DNA from: Amoebophrya sp. A120
Lineage: Eukaryota > Sar > Dinophyceae > Syndiniales > Amoebophryaceae
Assembly (NCBI GenBank): GCA_905178155.1
Contig: CAJINV010000003.1
Span: 5,547,985 to 5,611,984 of the forward strand
DNA: 64,000 nucleotides
Reading direction: 5' to 3'
The notes beneath the pieces were generated by a model. The model was not told the origin of the DNA. It saw only the letters and a list, made by a program, of their open reading frames with translations, and searched no databases. Of this stretch, positions 32,101-42,997 are shown one piece after another; within the stretch, counting starts at the first letter, position 1, and every line of letters begins with the position of its first letter. The position numbers and the translations under genes are program-made.

Positions 32101-34413
32101 ATAAGCCTGGTCCGGTGCATTTGGCGCTGCGCAGGTAACGCCTGCACAGGTGGGGTAACAGCTTGTCTCGCCCGTCGCCGGATAGTCCACTTTCCGGACG
32201 TAGTTCGCGTCGCACTCCTTGCAATGCTGCGCTTCGTGGTGCGCGCACTGTCCTGAAGTCTCAAGCACCCCGTTGTGGCACACGCACACTGTGGTGGTGG
32301 TGGTCGTAGTCGTCGTGGTCGTGGTGGTTGACGTAGTGGTAGTGGTGGTCGTAGTAGTCGTGGTAGTCGTGGTGGTACTCTCTGCACAGCCAACGAACGC
32401 AACTTCAGCACCCGCACTGGGGCAGTAAAACGCAGGAGTGGCACCGGTGTATTTTGTCTCGTCGCACTGGGCGCCGGCAACTGCGATCGCGTCGCTGCTG
32501 TTCATACCAGGAAGCATATCGTCGCCCGCTAGCGGCTGCGCCCAATCAATGGCAGTTGTGTCCACCCTCTCCTCAAGCTCAGACGCAGGGGCCGGCGCAG
32601 TGCATCCTTTCTGGCAACACGCGTGCACGCACCCTACTTCCGGAAAAGTGCTTTCCTTGAGCGCGTCTACGGTGGAAAGGCCGCTACACTCGGTACTGTT
32701 TGACTTCCTTATGTAATAAGCCTGGTCCGGTGCATTTGGCGCTGCGCAGGTAACGCCTGCACAGGTGGGGTAACAGCTTGTCTCGCCCGTCGCCGGATAG
32801 TCCACTTTCCGGACGTAGTTCGCGTCGCACTCCTTGCAATGCTGCGCTTCGTGGTGCGCGCACTGTCCTGAAGTCTCAAGCACCCCGTTGTGGCACACGC
32901 ACACTGTGGTGGTGGTGGTCGTAGTCGTCGTGGTCGTGGTGGTTGACGTAGTGGTAGTGGTGGTCGTAGTAGTCGTGGTAGTCGTGGTGGTACTCTCTGC
33001 ACAGCCAACGAACGCAACTTCAGCACCCGCACTGGGGCAGTAAAACGCAGGAGTGGCACCGGTGTATTTTGTCTCGTCGCACTGGGCGCCGGCAACTGCG
33101 ATCGCGTCGCTGCTGTTCATACCAGGAAGCATATCGTCGCCCGCTAGCGGCTGCGCCCAATCAATGGCAGTTGTGTCCACCCTCTCCTCAAGCTCAGACG
33201 CAGGGGCCGGCGCAGTGCATCCTTTCTGGCAACACGCGTGCACGCACCCTACTTCCGGAAAAGTGCTTTCCTTGAGCGCGTCTACGGTGGAAAGGCCGCT
33301 ACACTCGGTACTGTTTGACTTCCTTATGTAATAAGCCTGGTCCGGTGCATTTGGCGCTGCGCAGGTAACGCCTGCACAGGTGGGGTAACAGCTTGTCTCG
33401 CCCGTCGCCGGATAGTCCACTTTCCGGACGTAGTTCGCGTCGCACTCCTTGCAATGCTGCGCTTCGTGGTGCGCGCACTGTCCTGAAGTCTCAAGCACCC
33501 CGTTGTGGCACACGCACACTGTGGTGGTGGTGGTCGTAGTCGTCGTGGTCGTGGTGGTTGACGTAGTGGTAGTGGTGGTCGTAGTAGTCGTGGTAGTCGT
33601 GGTGGTACTCTCTGCACAGCCAACGAACGCAACTTCAGCACCCGCACTGGGGCAGTAAAACGCAGGAGTGGCACCGGTGTATTTTGTCTCGTCGCACTGG
33701 GCGCCGGCAACTGCGATCGCGTCGCTGCTGTTCATACCAGGAAGCATATCGTCGCCCGCTAGCGGCTGCGCCCAATCAATGGCAGTTGTGTCCACCCTCT
33801 CCTCAAGCTCAGACGCAGGGGCCGGCGCAGTGCATCCTTTCTGGCAACACGCGTGCACGCACCCTACTTCCGGAAAAGTGCTTTCCTTGAGCGCGTCTAC
33901 GGTGGAAAGGCCGCTACACTCGGTACTGGTTGACTTCCTTATGTAATAAGCCTGGTCCGTTGCATTTGGCGCTGCGCAGGTAACGCCTGCACAGGTGGGG
34001 TAACAGCTTGTCTCGCCCGTCGCCGGATAATCCACTTTCCGGACGTAATTCGCGTCGCACTCCTTGCAATGCTGCGCTTCGTGGTGCGCGCACTGCCCTG
34101 AAGTCTCAAGCACCCCGTTGTGGCACACGCACACTGTGGTCGTATCAGTTGTTGTCGAGTCAGTGCCACGAACGCAGTGCAGCGACTGCGGTATCAACAA
34201 ACTGAGCAGTCCAAGCAGCACAAGTGAGGAACAACGGCCTCGGATATTGAAACTCTGCGTCAACAGACGACGCGAATGCCCCCAGCAACCACTTCGCGGC
34301 GCACCTGAACCGCGTATCGAAAAGACAAAAAAACTTTTCGGCAAAAATCCCACGACGCATGCGCGTCTTTTTGCATACTTACGGAGGTAGTTTGTATACT
34401 TTATTTTCGACAT
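23140..34413 (-). CDS. Giant secreted-type modular Cys/Thr-rich protein, multi-exon
   Basis: Approximate exons are 34413-31088, 30745-30213, 29640-29386, 28969-28909, 28656-28510, 27960-27880, 27331-27270, 27010-26645, 26504-25944, 25804-25238, 25097-23875 and 23674-23140. A hydrophobic segment (SLVLLGLLSLLIPQSLHCV) near the start looks like a signal peptide, though about 60 residues precede it, so the true first exon may differ. Each ~200-residue module has: a poly-Thr linker; VCVCHNG; a Cys cluster (EYCKSCD); SCYPTCAGVTC; YYISRLGDTYC; GCCQQGCTEP; MLPPM; GAVCNETKYTGDPPRFFCP; and FVGC. About ten modules are seen, two of them shortened. Invariant Cys suggest disulphides, and Thr runs suggest O-glycosylated stalks as in mucin-like surface proteins. 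The C-terminus is non-modular (FVEILTVSDTVDQTELVQDP). I do not know the module's name. Two genes rather than one is possible. Confidence 0.7.
23675..23874 (-). mobile_element. TIR intron element, family E (200 bp)
   Basis: The ends are ATCCCACAGAAAAAAGCAGG and, read inverted, ATCGCACAGAAAAAAGCAGG, both continuing CAGG. The flank ACACT lies at 23670-23674 and 23875-23879. Removal joins AVVGAV to CNTTQYTG in frame, matching the module consensus GAVCNETKYTG. It contains an (ATTGGT)n microsatellite at about 23704-23730. Confidence 0.85.
25098..25237 (-). other. Canonical GT-AG intron, module copy 1
   Basis: The donor is AAAAGAG/GTATGTGAG and the acceptor ATATCACAG/GGTGGAT. Splicing gives LEKRVDTAAVNW in frame. 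It is nearly identical to the introns at 25805-25943 and 26505-26644. Confidence 0.85.
25805..25943 (-). other. Canonical GT-AG intron, module copy 2
   Basis: The same donor and acceptor as at 25098-25237, with only a few base differences. It lies at the same codon of the module. Confidence 0.85.
26505..26644 (-). other. Canonical GT-AG intron, module copy 3
   Basis: The same donor, acceptor and interior as the two preceding copies. Together they show that a ~700-bp unit with its intron was tandemly duplicated. Confidence 0.85.
27000..27268 (-). mobile_element. Probable TIR-type intron inside a Thr linker
   Basis: One end is TATCCGCAAAAAGAAAAATC and the other has GCGCAAAAATACTGCATGGT; both are followed inward by a GTCACC-type motif. 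GGTTGTAGT lies on both sides. The repetitive Thr codons hide the exact limits. Removal joins CAENTTT to TTTVCVCHNG. Confidence 0.55.
27332..27879 (-). mobile_element. Possible TIR-type intron within a shortened module
   Basis: The ends are TATCATGACAAAAG and, read inverted, TATCACACGAGAAC. The flanks TTGGG and TGGAA are only partly alike. Removal can join YTGSVP to TAGSEVLFVGC, a module lacking its FFCP segment. Confidence 0.45.
28657..28908 (-). mobile_element. TIR intron element, family A (252 bp)
   Basis: The ends TATCAAATGTAAAAATGTCT and its exact inverse CAGACATTTTTACATTTGAT then A are perfect for more than 25 bp. It is flanked by GAAAC at 28652-28656 and 28909-28913. Removal joins ALAPGVF to PVAGCRAGCC in frame, matching the consensus GVFPEASCLAGCC. 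Confidence 0.93.
28975..29385 (-). mobile_element. TIR intron element, family D
   Basis: The left end has GAGTAAAAACGTCCCCACC and the right end, read inverted, TGTGTAAATAAAACGACGCC. TCTGC flanks at 28970-28974 and 29386-29390. Removal joins SYYVSR to LEDTYC in frame, the consensus being YYISRLGDTYC. It lies one 60-bp exon away from the family A element at 28657-28908. Confidence 0.82.
29641..30212 (-). mobile_element. Probable TIR-type intron in a Thr linker (ACAGAAACAG ends)
   Basis: Inverted end blocks share ACAGAAACAG then TTGGA and a TAT/ATA terminus. It falls between Thr-rich coding on both sides (TSTTTTTSTSTT and TTTTSTTTSTST). Exact limits are hidden by the repetitive codons. Confidence 0.5.
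30751..31087 (-). mobile_element. TIR intron element, singleton (TATGNNNTTCTCAA ends)
   Basis: The ends are TATGGCCTTCTCAAGTAG and, read inverted, TATGAGATTCTCAAACG. The flanks GCGTC and GTTTC are partly alike. Excising it with one flank copy gives CHNGDVETSGLCLGIDAQYC, which fits the module consensus exactly in length. Confidence 0.65.
31146..34140 (-). repeat. Five near-identical 615-bp coding repeats
   Basis: The same 615-bp unit starts at 31146, 31761, 32376, 32991 and 33606; for example ACTCTCTGCACAGCCAACGA recurs at exactly this spacing. The four leftmost units look identical over most of their length. The unit nearest the gene start carries a few substitutions (NATDQ for NAPDQ, STSTEC for SNSTEC). 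The frame stays open with no introns. Each unit encodes one complete 205-residue Cys module plus Thr linker. Confidence 0.95.
31672..31761 (-). repeat. Trinucleotide (GTN) linker microsatellite, repeated in each 615-bp unit
   Basis: About 30 consecutive Thr/Ser codons read on the minus strand. The same block recurs at 32287, 32902 and 33517. Confidence 0.85.
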
Positions 34414-34449
34414 ACATGTTTTTGAAAGTACAATCCCTTGGTCGCTACG

Positions 34450-35980
34450 ATTGGAGTTCGACGATGGTCCAAATCCTTTATGTTTACCATTTCCGTTCGA
34501 CAGGAGTCTTTAATCCTTCATGGAAGCGGAAATACTTTCCGTAATCCAGCAGAAAGTAGTGCAAGACGAAACCTCCAAGAAGGAATCCCGCGTATTAAAT
34601 GCGGCTTATGTATGGAAAAGGGCTTATGTGCAAAACCTCCGTGAGTGCCACTTCTACAGAGTTCTAGGTTGTCTTTTCCAGCATAGCAGCACATCCGCAA
34701 ATATCCGCAGCGCCATGCACCATCTGTGTCGTCAGGTACAATTTGGGAAAATGCTCCTGCGGTCGGGTCCCAGGGTGAAAAATACGGCGAACACTACGGA
34801 CCTCGTGCTAGTAGTGCTGGTAGAAAGATACTTACTCCAAGAGGCAGGGCGAAGGGCGCAGTCAAAATCTTCTGTCAGCGTATCACAGCACTCGAAAACG
34901 CTGATATTTCCGTGCAGCAGCCCGGCCGCAGCTCTCGTCGGTATTAAAATGTCACGCCGATGAAAAGATACTGCGTAGTACACGCGACCACCGTTCTGCT
35001 CGACGAGTAAGAAAAAGGCTGTGGCTGAGCAAACGCTGCCGCTGCGTTACGAAACGACACTGACTCCCTGCTGGTCCCAGCAGCATCAGTTGTACATCAT
35101 CAAGTGGGTCATTATGTTCGAAAGAGCTGTGACGCAGTCCAAACAGAAACATCTTGCGGTGACAATTGTAAACAGGCTGATAATATCGTCGATCTGGTAG
35201 TACATACAACTACCGGTCCGATGGTGTACAACGCGCGTACTTAATGCAGCTGACGAAAGGTTGCCGCCTCCAGGTGGGAACTGATGGGCCCATCGGGGCT
35301 TCGGATTCATGCTCGGAGACTACTTACCGTGACGCTGAGCGTTCCTGTTGCACTTGCAACGAGGCACAGACCTGTACTATGGAAGATCAAGAGATCATAG
35401 GTGCATGCAAACCGAACAGTTTTCCCAGCACCCCCCTGCGCAGCGTCAAGCGGTCCCGTGACGCTCATCCGTCTATAACCTTCGACCGCTTGGTCTTGGT
35501 GCTAGCTCACCGGTGGTATCCATTTGCCATTCAGTTCTTTGGACTGCGCAGTCAAGACAACAACGACGTGGACAAAAATCTATCCATGTAGCTGCCACAT
35601 CATGATTTGATTTTGAAATGTCCACATAGCAAGCAAGCGTATTATAGCAAAGATATATTCAAATCATGGAGATACTTACCTGTATACCGTATTCTGTATT
35701 CTTATTCTACATGTAATCATATTAAATCAAGCCTACTTCTTGGAAGACGGTGTGCACGTGTAGTGCATCATACCTAGATTGTATAATATCTCGAGTGTCC
35801 TAGTAGCACCATCAGGGCTTTTTCATTCTTGTTCTGCAGTCCAAATTCGGTCGAGTTTTAACTTGTCGAAGCCGCGCAGAGCGATGAAGAATAACCCGCG
35901 CAATCAGCGGCGAGAATTTCAACATAATAAAAATAGATTTTAGACTTGACATTCTTGTTTTCCTGGCGACCGCGACTTCA
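34450..35980. other. No confidently supported gene
   Basis: Plus-strand frames at 34520-34963 and 35244-35591 are open but lack motifs. A minus frame near 35150-34955 (MFLFGLRHSSFEHNDPLDD) might be an isolated exon. The region separates the giant gene's start from the next minus-strand gene's stop. Confidence 0.35.
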
Positions 35981-35992
35981 AAAATTTTGATT

Positions 35993-38900
35993 TTACACAG
36001 AATATTTTCGATATTTTTTCCCCCTACCTAGTCTAAGCATCCCAACAACCATGTACTCATCTTCATGGACATGCCACGACAACGCGGAGCTTTGTATCTT
36101 GATTGAATTGCGGCGGTCGTTCAGGCTTTCTTTGGGCTTGTACCGATTGGTGGGGTTGTCGTAGCACTGCTCTGCAGCATATCCAAATGAAGAATCTCCC
36201 CTTCGCAGACTCCTATTTCCTTACGCAAACAGCACCTGTGCTGCGCAAGGGGATTCCACGCATGTTCATCTACATGGCTCGTTGAGGTCTGCAGTAGTGC
36301 AGCTGCGAAGAATTGGTCTCTTGTAGAGGCACACGTGTTTTTACAGATGACCGCCAGAAAAATCTATAACTCCTTGCGTACATAAATCCAGCATCATAAC
36401 TTCCTTTTTGAGTACTTACGTATGGGCAAGTGGGAGGATTTTTCCTTACGATACTGCACTGTTGTGAAGGTCTGACTGAAACGCGTCGTCAAGCCTTCTG
36501 CTTTTTCCTCCACAACGTCTGCTTTGTCCAGAACAGACACCGCTAGGTCATGTCCCCGTTGTCCAAACCTTCCCACGAAAACGTCTTTGCTTTCGCCGCT
36601 GTCCACTAGGTGTCGCACTACGTCTTTGGCCTCCTGGACGGTCTGCACCTTCTGAAACCTCTCACTGTGGTCCATAATGACGGTAAGCTCGTCGGTACTC
36701 AGCTTTTGAGTCGAGAGTCTGGCAGACGCTTCCTCTGCGGCAATCTGTTCTATCAGGTCGGTCATGCCCGGCAGGCCCCGTTGCAGTTCTTCTTCCGTTA
36801 GTTGCTTCACTTTGTAGGTGCCTCGAACTTTCAGCGCAATACCGGTCCAGATCGGAATGATCACGCACACGAAGACGGCCATAATCGCAATTGCGTGCAG
36901 GTGCACCGGTATGCAACCGGGCGACCACGACAGCTCTTTGTGCTGCGACCTGCACTTCTGCTCCGATAAGCGAGAGCTCAAGAAAACCAAATGCATTTCG
37001 AACTGCGGTGCATAGTCTCATCTGCTACCTACTTACTTTTCAACAACTATGTCTATTCACGGTTCTGTAGCAGGTACGTGGCTACTAGTTGGAGATCTGT
37101 TGTAGCCACAAATCAGCATCATTTGAGTAAGGGAAGGATGCATTTCTGTTCATGATATGTCATGTTCGCCAACATAAGCCACCACGTTAGGTTGCTCTGT
37201 CCTACCTGAATCACGGGACGACCGGGCTCCGGTACAACAGTCGGATACCCTGTGTAAAAACGTTCCGCCAATCCCAGACTTGTATGTAATGCAGCTGCAC
37301 ATTTGCACGTCGAACGTGTGCACTTACTTACTTACTTAATTTCGTCCTGCAATCGTCAAGATAGACAAGTGACTCTGCTGCAGCACCGGCGTGCTGCTCC
37401 CCGGTCGGCACTACATAATAAATTGCAGGCTGACGCCTGTCATGCGCAAGCGCAACTCGCAAAAGTTCTGCATTAGTGTAGCAGAGGCAGAGCTCCCATC
37501 CTGATTATGGGGCGGATACACTGTTACACAAGGTATCGGAAAGAACCGATCTACCGGTCGCTGCTTCATGATATACCAACGACCCGGCGTGTCCATCGAA
37601 TCATAATACAGCTGCGTCGCTGCCTATCAAACAGGAAAAGTTCGTTCTTACGATCACTCATCAACGATCTTGCACCACAACAACGTCTGTGCTGCATCAA
37701 AAGGCACCACGGTCCTACTTAATTAATACGTATTTTCGTTTTCGTTTTTCCTTGTTGTGTTTGTGCGACCTGCAAAATTACTAGTGACCCCCCCGACGAA
37801 CTTTTTCCTCTCCATACTACCACTGCTATGACCAAAATAGTCGCGTACCACGCGACTTCGAGCTGCGGTTGCGGATGTGTTTTTTCGTGATTTACCCATG
37901 CGAACATGATAAACGTCTGAGTGCTATTGCTGTCAGTGTCACCAGATTCTTTTAGATTAACCTCTGAGTGTGAACAACCAAGGAAGGCGAGATGACATCA
38001 AGCTCAACGACAATACGGAGGCACATATGATTTCGTTGGAGCATTAGACCCACTGAAACACAAAACAAAAATTGATTGGTATACTATAATGACGAGTACT
38101 ATTTGCTTAAGGTATACCAGATACAGTCCTTTCATGTTGAAGTCGTAGTAGACAAGGAAGATCCAAAGGTCGCGCTTCCACCCGCTTCCCCCCGCATTCT
38201 TCTTCTTTTTCTTGTGGCTCCCGTTCGCGCGAAGCCGTGAATCCTCCTCGCGAGCAAGCTGCTCCTCCGCAGCGCGAGCCTTGCGGCACTTATTCCCTTG
38301 CAAAACGTCACCACTTCCTTCATTGCCATGATGCACATCTCACCATATTGATGAAATTCGCGAGGGAGCACAGGAACACATGCATGTGACCTCTGGAAGA
38401 AAAACGTGCACGCGTGCGCACCTCATGTGGCCCCACAGAAGACACGAGCTTCCGGTCATCGTCCTCGGGCGAGGTCTTTGGTAGAAGTATTGAAAAGGCT
38501 TCCTTCGCCACTGTGATGCCTAGTTTCGATTTCCTTCCGAGCCAGAGATTCCCACGCAATGCAACCAAAACCGCGGAGATCACACTTCAAACGTACCGCC
38601 CAGATTGAAATTTGCGTCAAAACAAATCATAGAAACTTGTTTCGTTTCGCAGGGTGGAAGTAAGCGGTGGCCCTCTTGACAGGGCAGGGCTCCTCTGCCC
38701 CATTACCCCATGTGCACAAAACATACCTGATGGCAGTGTGAGCGCTGAACAAACTGGACGCGAGCATAAGTCACATACAAACCTTTTTCACCATCTAAAT
38801 CTCACTTGCTTCATCTTTTGGTGGCAAGCCCAAGCATCTCTTAGCCAACCACTGGGCCGAATAAGTATGCAACTCGGCTGGTGCTTCGGATATGTTGGAA

Positions 38901-40700
38901 TGGGAACGTTTTCACACAGGGTAGCACTCTTGGCGTAGCCAGTCAATGTCAATAACGGTATACTTGTCCGCTACAAGAGCCTTCGCCAGGACCAGCAGCA
39001 TACTGGAGAGGTATACCCACACCCCAAACGAAGCCACGGTGTGGAACTCGCTTTCCCTTGCACGGTAGCGGTCGTCTTCGTGAAACATCACCTGTAGGTA
39101 TCACAGTACAAAAACAGAGAACTACTCGCACTGGTTTGTCAAGTGTCGTCCTTGTTCGTGGTTCTTCCCTTCGATGTGAAAATACGCTAGGCCGATGTTG
39201 TAAATTAACTCAGAGCTTTATCTATATAGCATCAATCTCATCTAAAGCACGCGCCGGCTTGAACCAGACCTCACAAGACCACGGTCGAAGCGAACCCGTA
39301 CTTGTTTTGATTTTGTTTGCACGAGCAGGAGCAACTACGTGAGCTGTACGCTCTGCACACACAGGACAAAAGCAGGAGCGTTGCTCGTGGCGAAGAAGTT
39401 CCCAGGGATAGCGCATACACCCCATACGCATACCAGCAGAACACAAATTGCACCAGGCACACGGCAAGAAAGCACAGCAAGTATGCGAAGGCCACTCCAA
39501 AGACTCGGATGATGAACGCGCACATCATCCCGCAACAGCCACCTGCGCCTTCGTCACTGCTGTCCGAACTACTAATGGTGCCGCGCGCACTCCGTGCGGA
39601 TGATCCCTCGTCGCTTCTTGCGGCGAGAACGTCAAAACCTCCACTGGAGTAAATTTCTGCATCCGCCGCTTCTCCCTCACCAGCCTCGGCCTGTGCTCGT
39701 TTGTTTCGCTTGTTGTTGAGATCTCCTGCTGACTCAATGTCCAACCGATCGACGTCAGCTTTCAGCTCTGTTGCGACTTTAACTAGGTCCTCGACCTCTT
39801 CTTCGATTTCGTCGAGTTCTGGCACAGCAGCCTCGCCTTCCCCCTCCGCAATCGCCGGTCCACTTTCTTTACAAAGGTGAAAAACTGCTCATACTCTATA
39901 ACAAGAACTGTGTTCCAAGCAGCTAGAAGCGGCCATACCCACGGGGATGATGAAATCACTCCCGAGTGTCAGTTGTACTTGCTTCCATGCGTAGTAGCGC
40001 TCCATAAAAAAGATGCATTTGCGGTGCCATGCCCAGCTCTAACTCCGTCGAGCTCTTATGTGACGTTATTTCCGATAATCTGCTGCCACGAAGCAAGCCT
40101 TCATGTTTTCAAGAACTAAGCCGCAGCGCTACCCCTAGTACGGTAGGGGCCCTACCGCTGCTTCTTGCGCATTAGAGTACGACATGGCAGTCTCGGTCGG
40201 TCCAGCTACCTACGTCGTGTGCACACGGCTCTGCTCTGCATCGCAATCATGGACGCCATTGCAGAAAAGCAGGCCCGCCTCGAGGCCGCCCTCACGATCA
40301 ATCTTAATCTAGAGCGGAGAGAAGATTTTTCACCTGCGAAAGTAAGCTTATTTGCCTTTGACGACAGGACGACGTTCAGGTTGTTCACTTCGTCCGGATC
40401 TTGCTCTCCGGGGCCGGCAAATGACAGCTTAGCTTTGCTGAGTTGGGCCGCGGCTTCGGCCCGTGCGCGTTTCTTGATCTCTTTCTGGAGACGTTTTGTG
40501 CGCTGCTCGAGCTCCTTTGCAGGATCTTCGTCCTCCTCCTTCGAAATCACATCCCTGATGCAAGGTTCCAATCGTGCTCGACAGAAAACTTCTAGCGTCT
40601 GCATGCGCACGAACTAATATTTCACGGTCCATCCAAAGCTTTACAACGTCCTCGATCAACATGAAAAAAGGCAACACCTCCACGGAACCTCCTCGCCGAC
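35993..40700 (-). CDS. Unidentified multi-exon membrane protein
   Basis: Approximate coding pieces in order are: 40604-40336 (charged, KEEDEDPAKELEQRTKRLQK); 39870-39330 (acidic, then helices CAFIIRVFGVAFAYLLCFLA and VCLVQFVFCWYAYGVYAL); 39093-38926 (FHEDDRYRARESEFHTVASF then WVYLSSMLLVLAKAL); 38583-38425; 38320-38110 (KRDLWIFLVYYDFNMKGLYL); 37910-37817 joined to 37620-37430 (VIAVV/ATQLYYDSMDTPGR); and 37000-36449 (MAVFVCVIIPIWTGIALKVR, then a coiled-coil-like tail). The tail joins in frame to a short end with a stop near 35993 over a family C element. GT-AG limits are likely for some introns (TTCGCAG/GTGAAA at 40336). At least four or five membrane helices are visible. I do not recognise the family. 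It may be continuous with the gene at 40795-42526. Confidence 0.5.
36014..36448 (-). mobile_element. TIR intron element, family C
   Basis: The right end has TATGGGCAAGTGGGAGGATT then TTTCC. The left end has TTTTTTCCCCCTACCTAG in inverted relation. CGATA lies at 36009-36013 and 36449-36453. Removal leaves the frame TTVQYRKYSV followed by a stop. Confidence 0.62.
37625..37816 (-). mobile_element. TIR intron element, family G copy 2 (192 bp)
   Basis: The left end is TATCAAACAGGAAAAGTTCG and the right end, read inverted, TATGGAGAGGAAAAAGTTCG. The flanks CTGCC (37620-37624) and CTACC (37817-37821) match at four of five bases. Removal joins VIAVV to ATQLYYDSM in frame. Confidence 0.75.
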
Positions 40701-40794
40701 AAAGAAATGCTCATAACAAGTACTGTCCTGAACTTACAATTGGACGAGTAGCAGGTCCTCCTCTAACTGATACATATTTATGTATCGAAAACTA

Positions 40795-42526
40795 GTTGTA
40801 GTTTGTTGAATGTTCTTCTACGATTGTGGAGCCTGTCTGCGTGACATAAAACGACAGAGACTGCAACACGGCACTCCCGAGCGTCTTATCAAATGTAAAA
40901 ATGTCTGGGTCTGGAAAAGTGGAGCTTGTAATGCGTGTCATGCATTCCTGGAAAATCTGTGTTGCATGAGCAGCAAAAGAGAGGCTTTCTTTGTCATGCA
41001 AGAACGCAATTTGCAATGCGTGCTAGGCATCAGAAGGCCTCTCAAAAACTTGTCATGCTTGGCTGCCATTGGAAGCGCTTCAATCATGCGCAATTCAGCA
41101 TCACAAGTTTCCAGACCCAGACATTTTTACAATCCATACGTCTCAGCCATGCGCAACTGGATCGCGAGGGTGTCCGAGCCCGAGAAGACGAAGTTGACGA
41201 AGCCCCCCTTGTACCGCGTCTGCACGTCCCCCAGTGGGCCTAAGGCAAACTGCCCCTTGTGCTCGGGATACACGTCCAGGTCGGCCTCCTCAAAGCCCTC
41301 CATGTCCATCCCGAGCGACTGCATCTGCGAGAGACCCTCTACGTACTTGAAGAATGCCGTTGCTGCGGGTGGTGCGGCTTCTCCGAAAGCCGGCGTGGCA
41401 GAGGCTGGCGCTGGCAAAGTAGCCTCACCAGCGCGAGGAGGACCCCCTGGCTCAGGAGGAGGAGGTGCAGGAACTTCTACATCAGAATCCTTTACTACAT
41501 CGGCCGCAGCTCGTTTCCTTGCTGGGCGTCCATCCGAGAGCAATGGAACTCGCTCTGCGCTCGCACCAGCTTCGCCAAACACCGCATCTTCATCGTCATC
41601 CTCTGGCTCTGCGCGCGCTCGTGCATCCTCATAGTTTCCATTACTTGTCCGACCGCTCGAGAGTGCACTGTCTGCAGATCTTACAAAACCGAAAACAATC
41701 TTCGACATACAAAAACTGAAGAGAATCGATAAGCTGTGGTCGAATCTCCATACTCAAAATAGCTACCCGCCAAGCCGGAGAAAAACAAATCTTCATTAGG
41801 AATGAGTTTCAGCACGAATGAAATCAAATTGGGCGAGTGAACGGCTTCAAATTTTGAAAATTCGAATTTAAGTTTCAAATCTGCAACTGCATACTTAAGC
41901 AGAAAATTCTTGCATGACAAAGATATTTTCAGGGCGATAGAACCGCTCTCTAGTACTGAAAAAAACCGCTGCTCCGCTGCGACAGCGTCGTCCTTGTCCG
42001 ATGCGACTTGCTGTGCGAACGTCGGGGGAACAGCAATTGATTTTCTGTCCCCGTCGCCACCTGTGATGCTGGGTCCACCCTTGACGAAGGTAGTGCTACT
42101 CAAACTCGACCGGTCAACATCACCAGCTGTGCCGGGGACGACAATTGTGTTTGGGACGGATGTGGAGAGGTTTGATGTTGACGTGTCGACCGCTCCTAAC
42201 GGTTCCGCGGGGGCAGCACCGGCGGCGCCAGTGGGTGCAGCACCGGCGGGGTAGATCGACGGGCCAAGCGGATTGTTGGCATTGTGTGCGAAATCGCCAC
42301 TGGACGTAGTACCTACAGCACCGGTACCACCCGTATTGGTATCTGCTGGATTCTTGCTCTGCAAAAAGCTCGCCTGGTCGCCACCATCCGCATCTCCCGT
42401 GCCAGCCTGGCCGGGACTAGGTTTGCGTTTTGGGAGGTTCGCAGTCAGGCTCGGGCTCGGATCATCCATTTTAAGCCCCGCCGCATCGGCATCATTCACC
42501 CGCCCACATTTTTCCTTACGCCCCAC
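40795..42526 (-). CDS. Unidentified Pro/Ala/Gly-rich protein with a family A intron
   Basis: The N-terminal part (from a Met at 42526, or from MDDPSPSLTANLPKRK at about 42469) is disordered, with Gly/Ala/Pro tracts (YPAGAAPTGAAGAAPAEP). A probable intron lies about 41925-41690. The next exon is acidic (EPEDDDEDAVFGEAG), then Pro-rich (VPAPPPPEPGGPPRAGE), and ends in ordered sequence (RYKGGFVNFVFSGSDTLAIQ). Removing the family A element at 40887-41138 with one AGACG joins RMAET to LGSAVLQSLSFYVTQTGST. A stop follows at about 40793, though an intron there could lead into the membrane-protein exons downstream. The family is unknown. Confidence 0.55.
40887..41138 (-). mobile_element. TIR intron element, family A (252 bp)
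   Basis: The ends are TATCAAATGTAAAAATGTCT and, read inverted, TATGGATTGTAAAAATGTCT, both continuing GGGTCTGG. It is flanked by CGTCT at 40882-40886 and 41139-41143. Removal joins AET to LGSAV in frame. Its length equals the copy at 28657-28908. Confidence 0.93.
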
Positions 42527-42997
42527 AAAAGAAAGAACCTCATAAAGAACCTCAACCTCCTCACATCAGAAAACCAAGGGAAGAACCAAAGCCGCGCAAG
42601 ACGAATGCGTCTGTCACTTTTCGCTTCATCTGTCGGCTCTTTCTCAACATCTAAATTCCGTGTGGTTGCATGCTCAACTTTCCAATCGCATTGACTTGGC
42701 GTCCCTCGAATTCCTCTCCTCGCCCTGCCACACATCTTTGTCGTAAGTCGACTATTCCAATACAAAAGCTGTACTAGCGGTTTTTGACAAGAACCTACTA
42801 GCAGCGCACAAATCCATGACTCCGCATGGATTATACTTTGTAGCTGTACCAAGCAGCGACACGACTCGTGGAACACATATTTGGCCAACTCTTGCCATCG
42901 ATGTCAGATTTTAAATCCGTTTATTTCAAGCGCACAAACGCTCGCAATTTGTGTATGACGCCATAAATAGAGAGCACAAAGTCGCTAATACTTCCTG

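Noticed and set aside
31146-34140. CRISPR-like array of regular repeats
   Set aside because: Units are 615 bp, coding, and directly adjoining with no variable spacers, in a eukaryotic genome.
31604-34205. Plus-strand frames with long poly-Val runs opposite the 615-bp repeats
   Set aside because: They are the antisense reading of Thr codons, repeated with the same 615-bp period. The minus strand carries a continuous 1121-codon frame.
36394-40700. Naming the membrane protein as a known channel or transporter
   Set aside because: Several helices are visible but no signature motif. Exon joins are only partly fixed, so a family name would be a guess.
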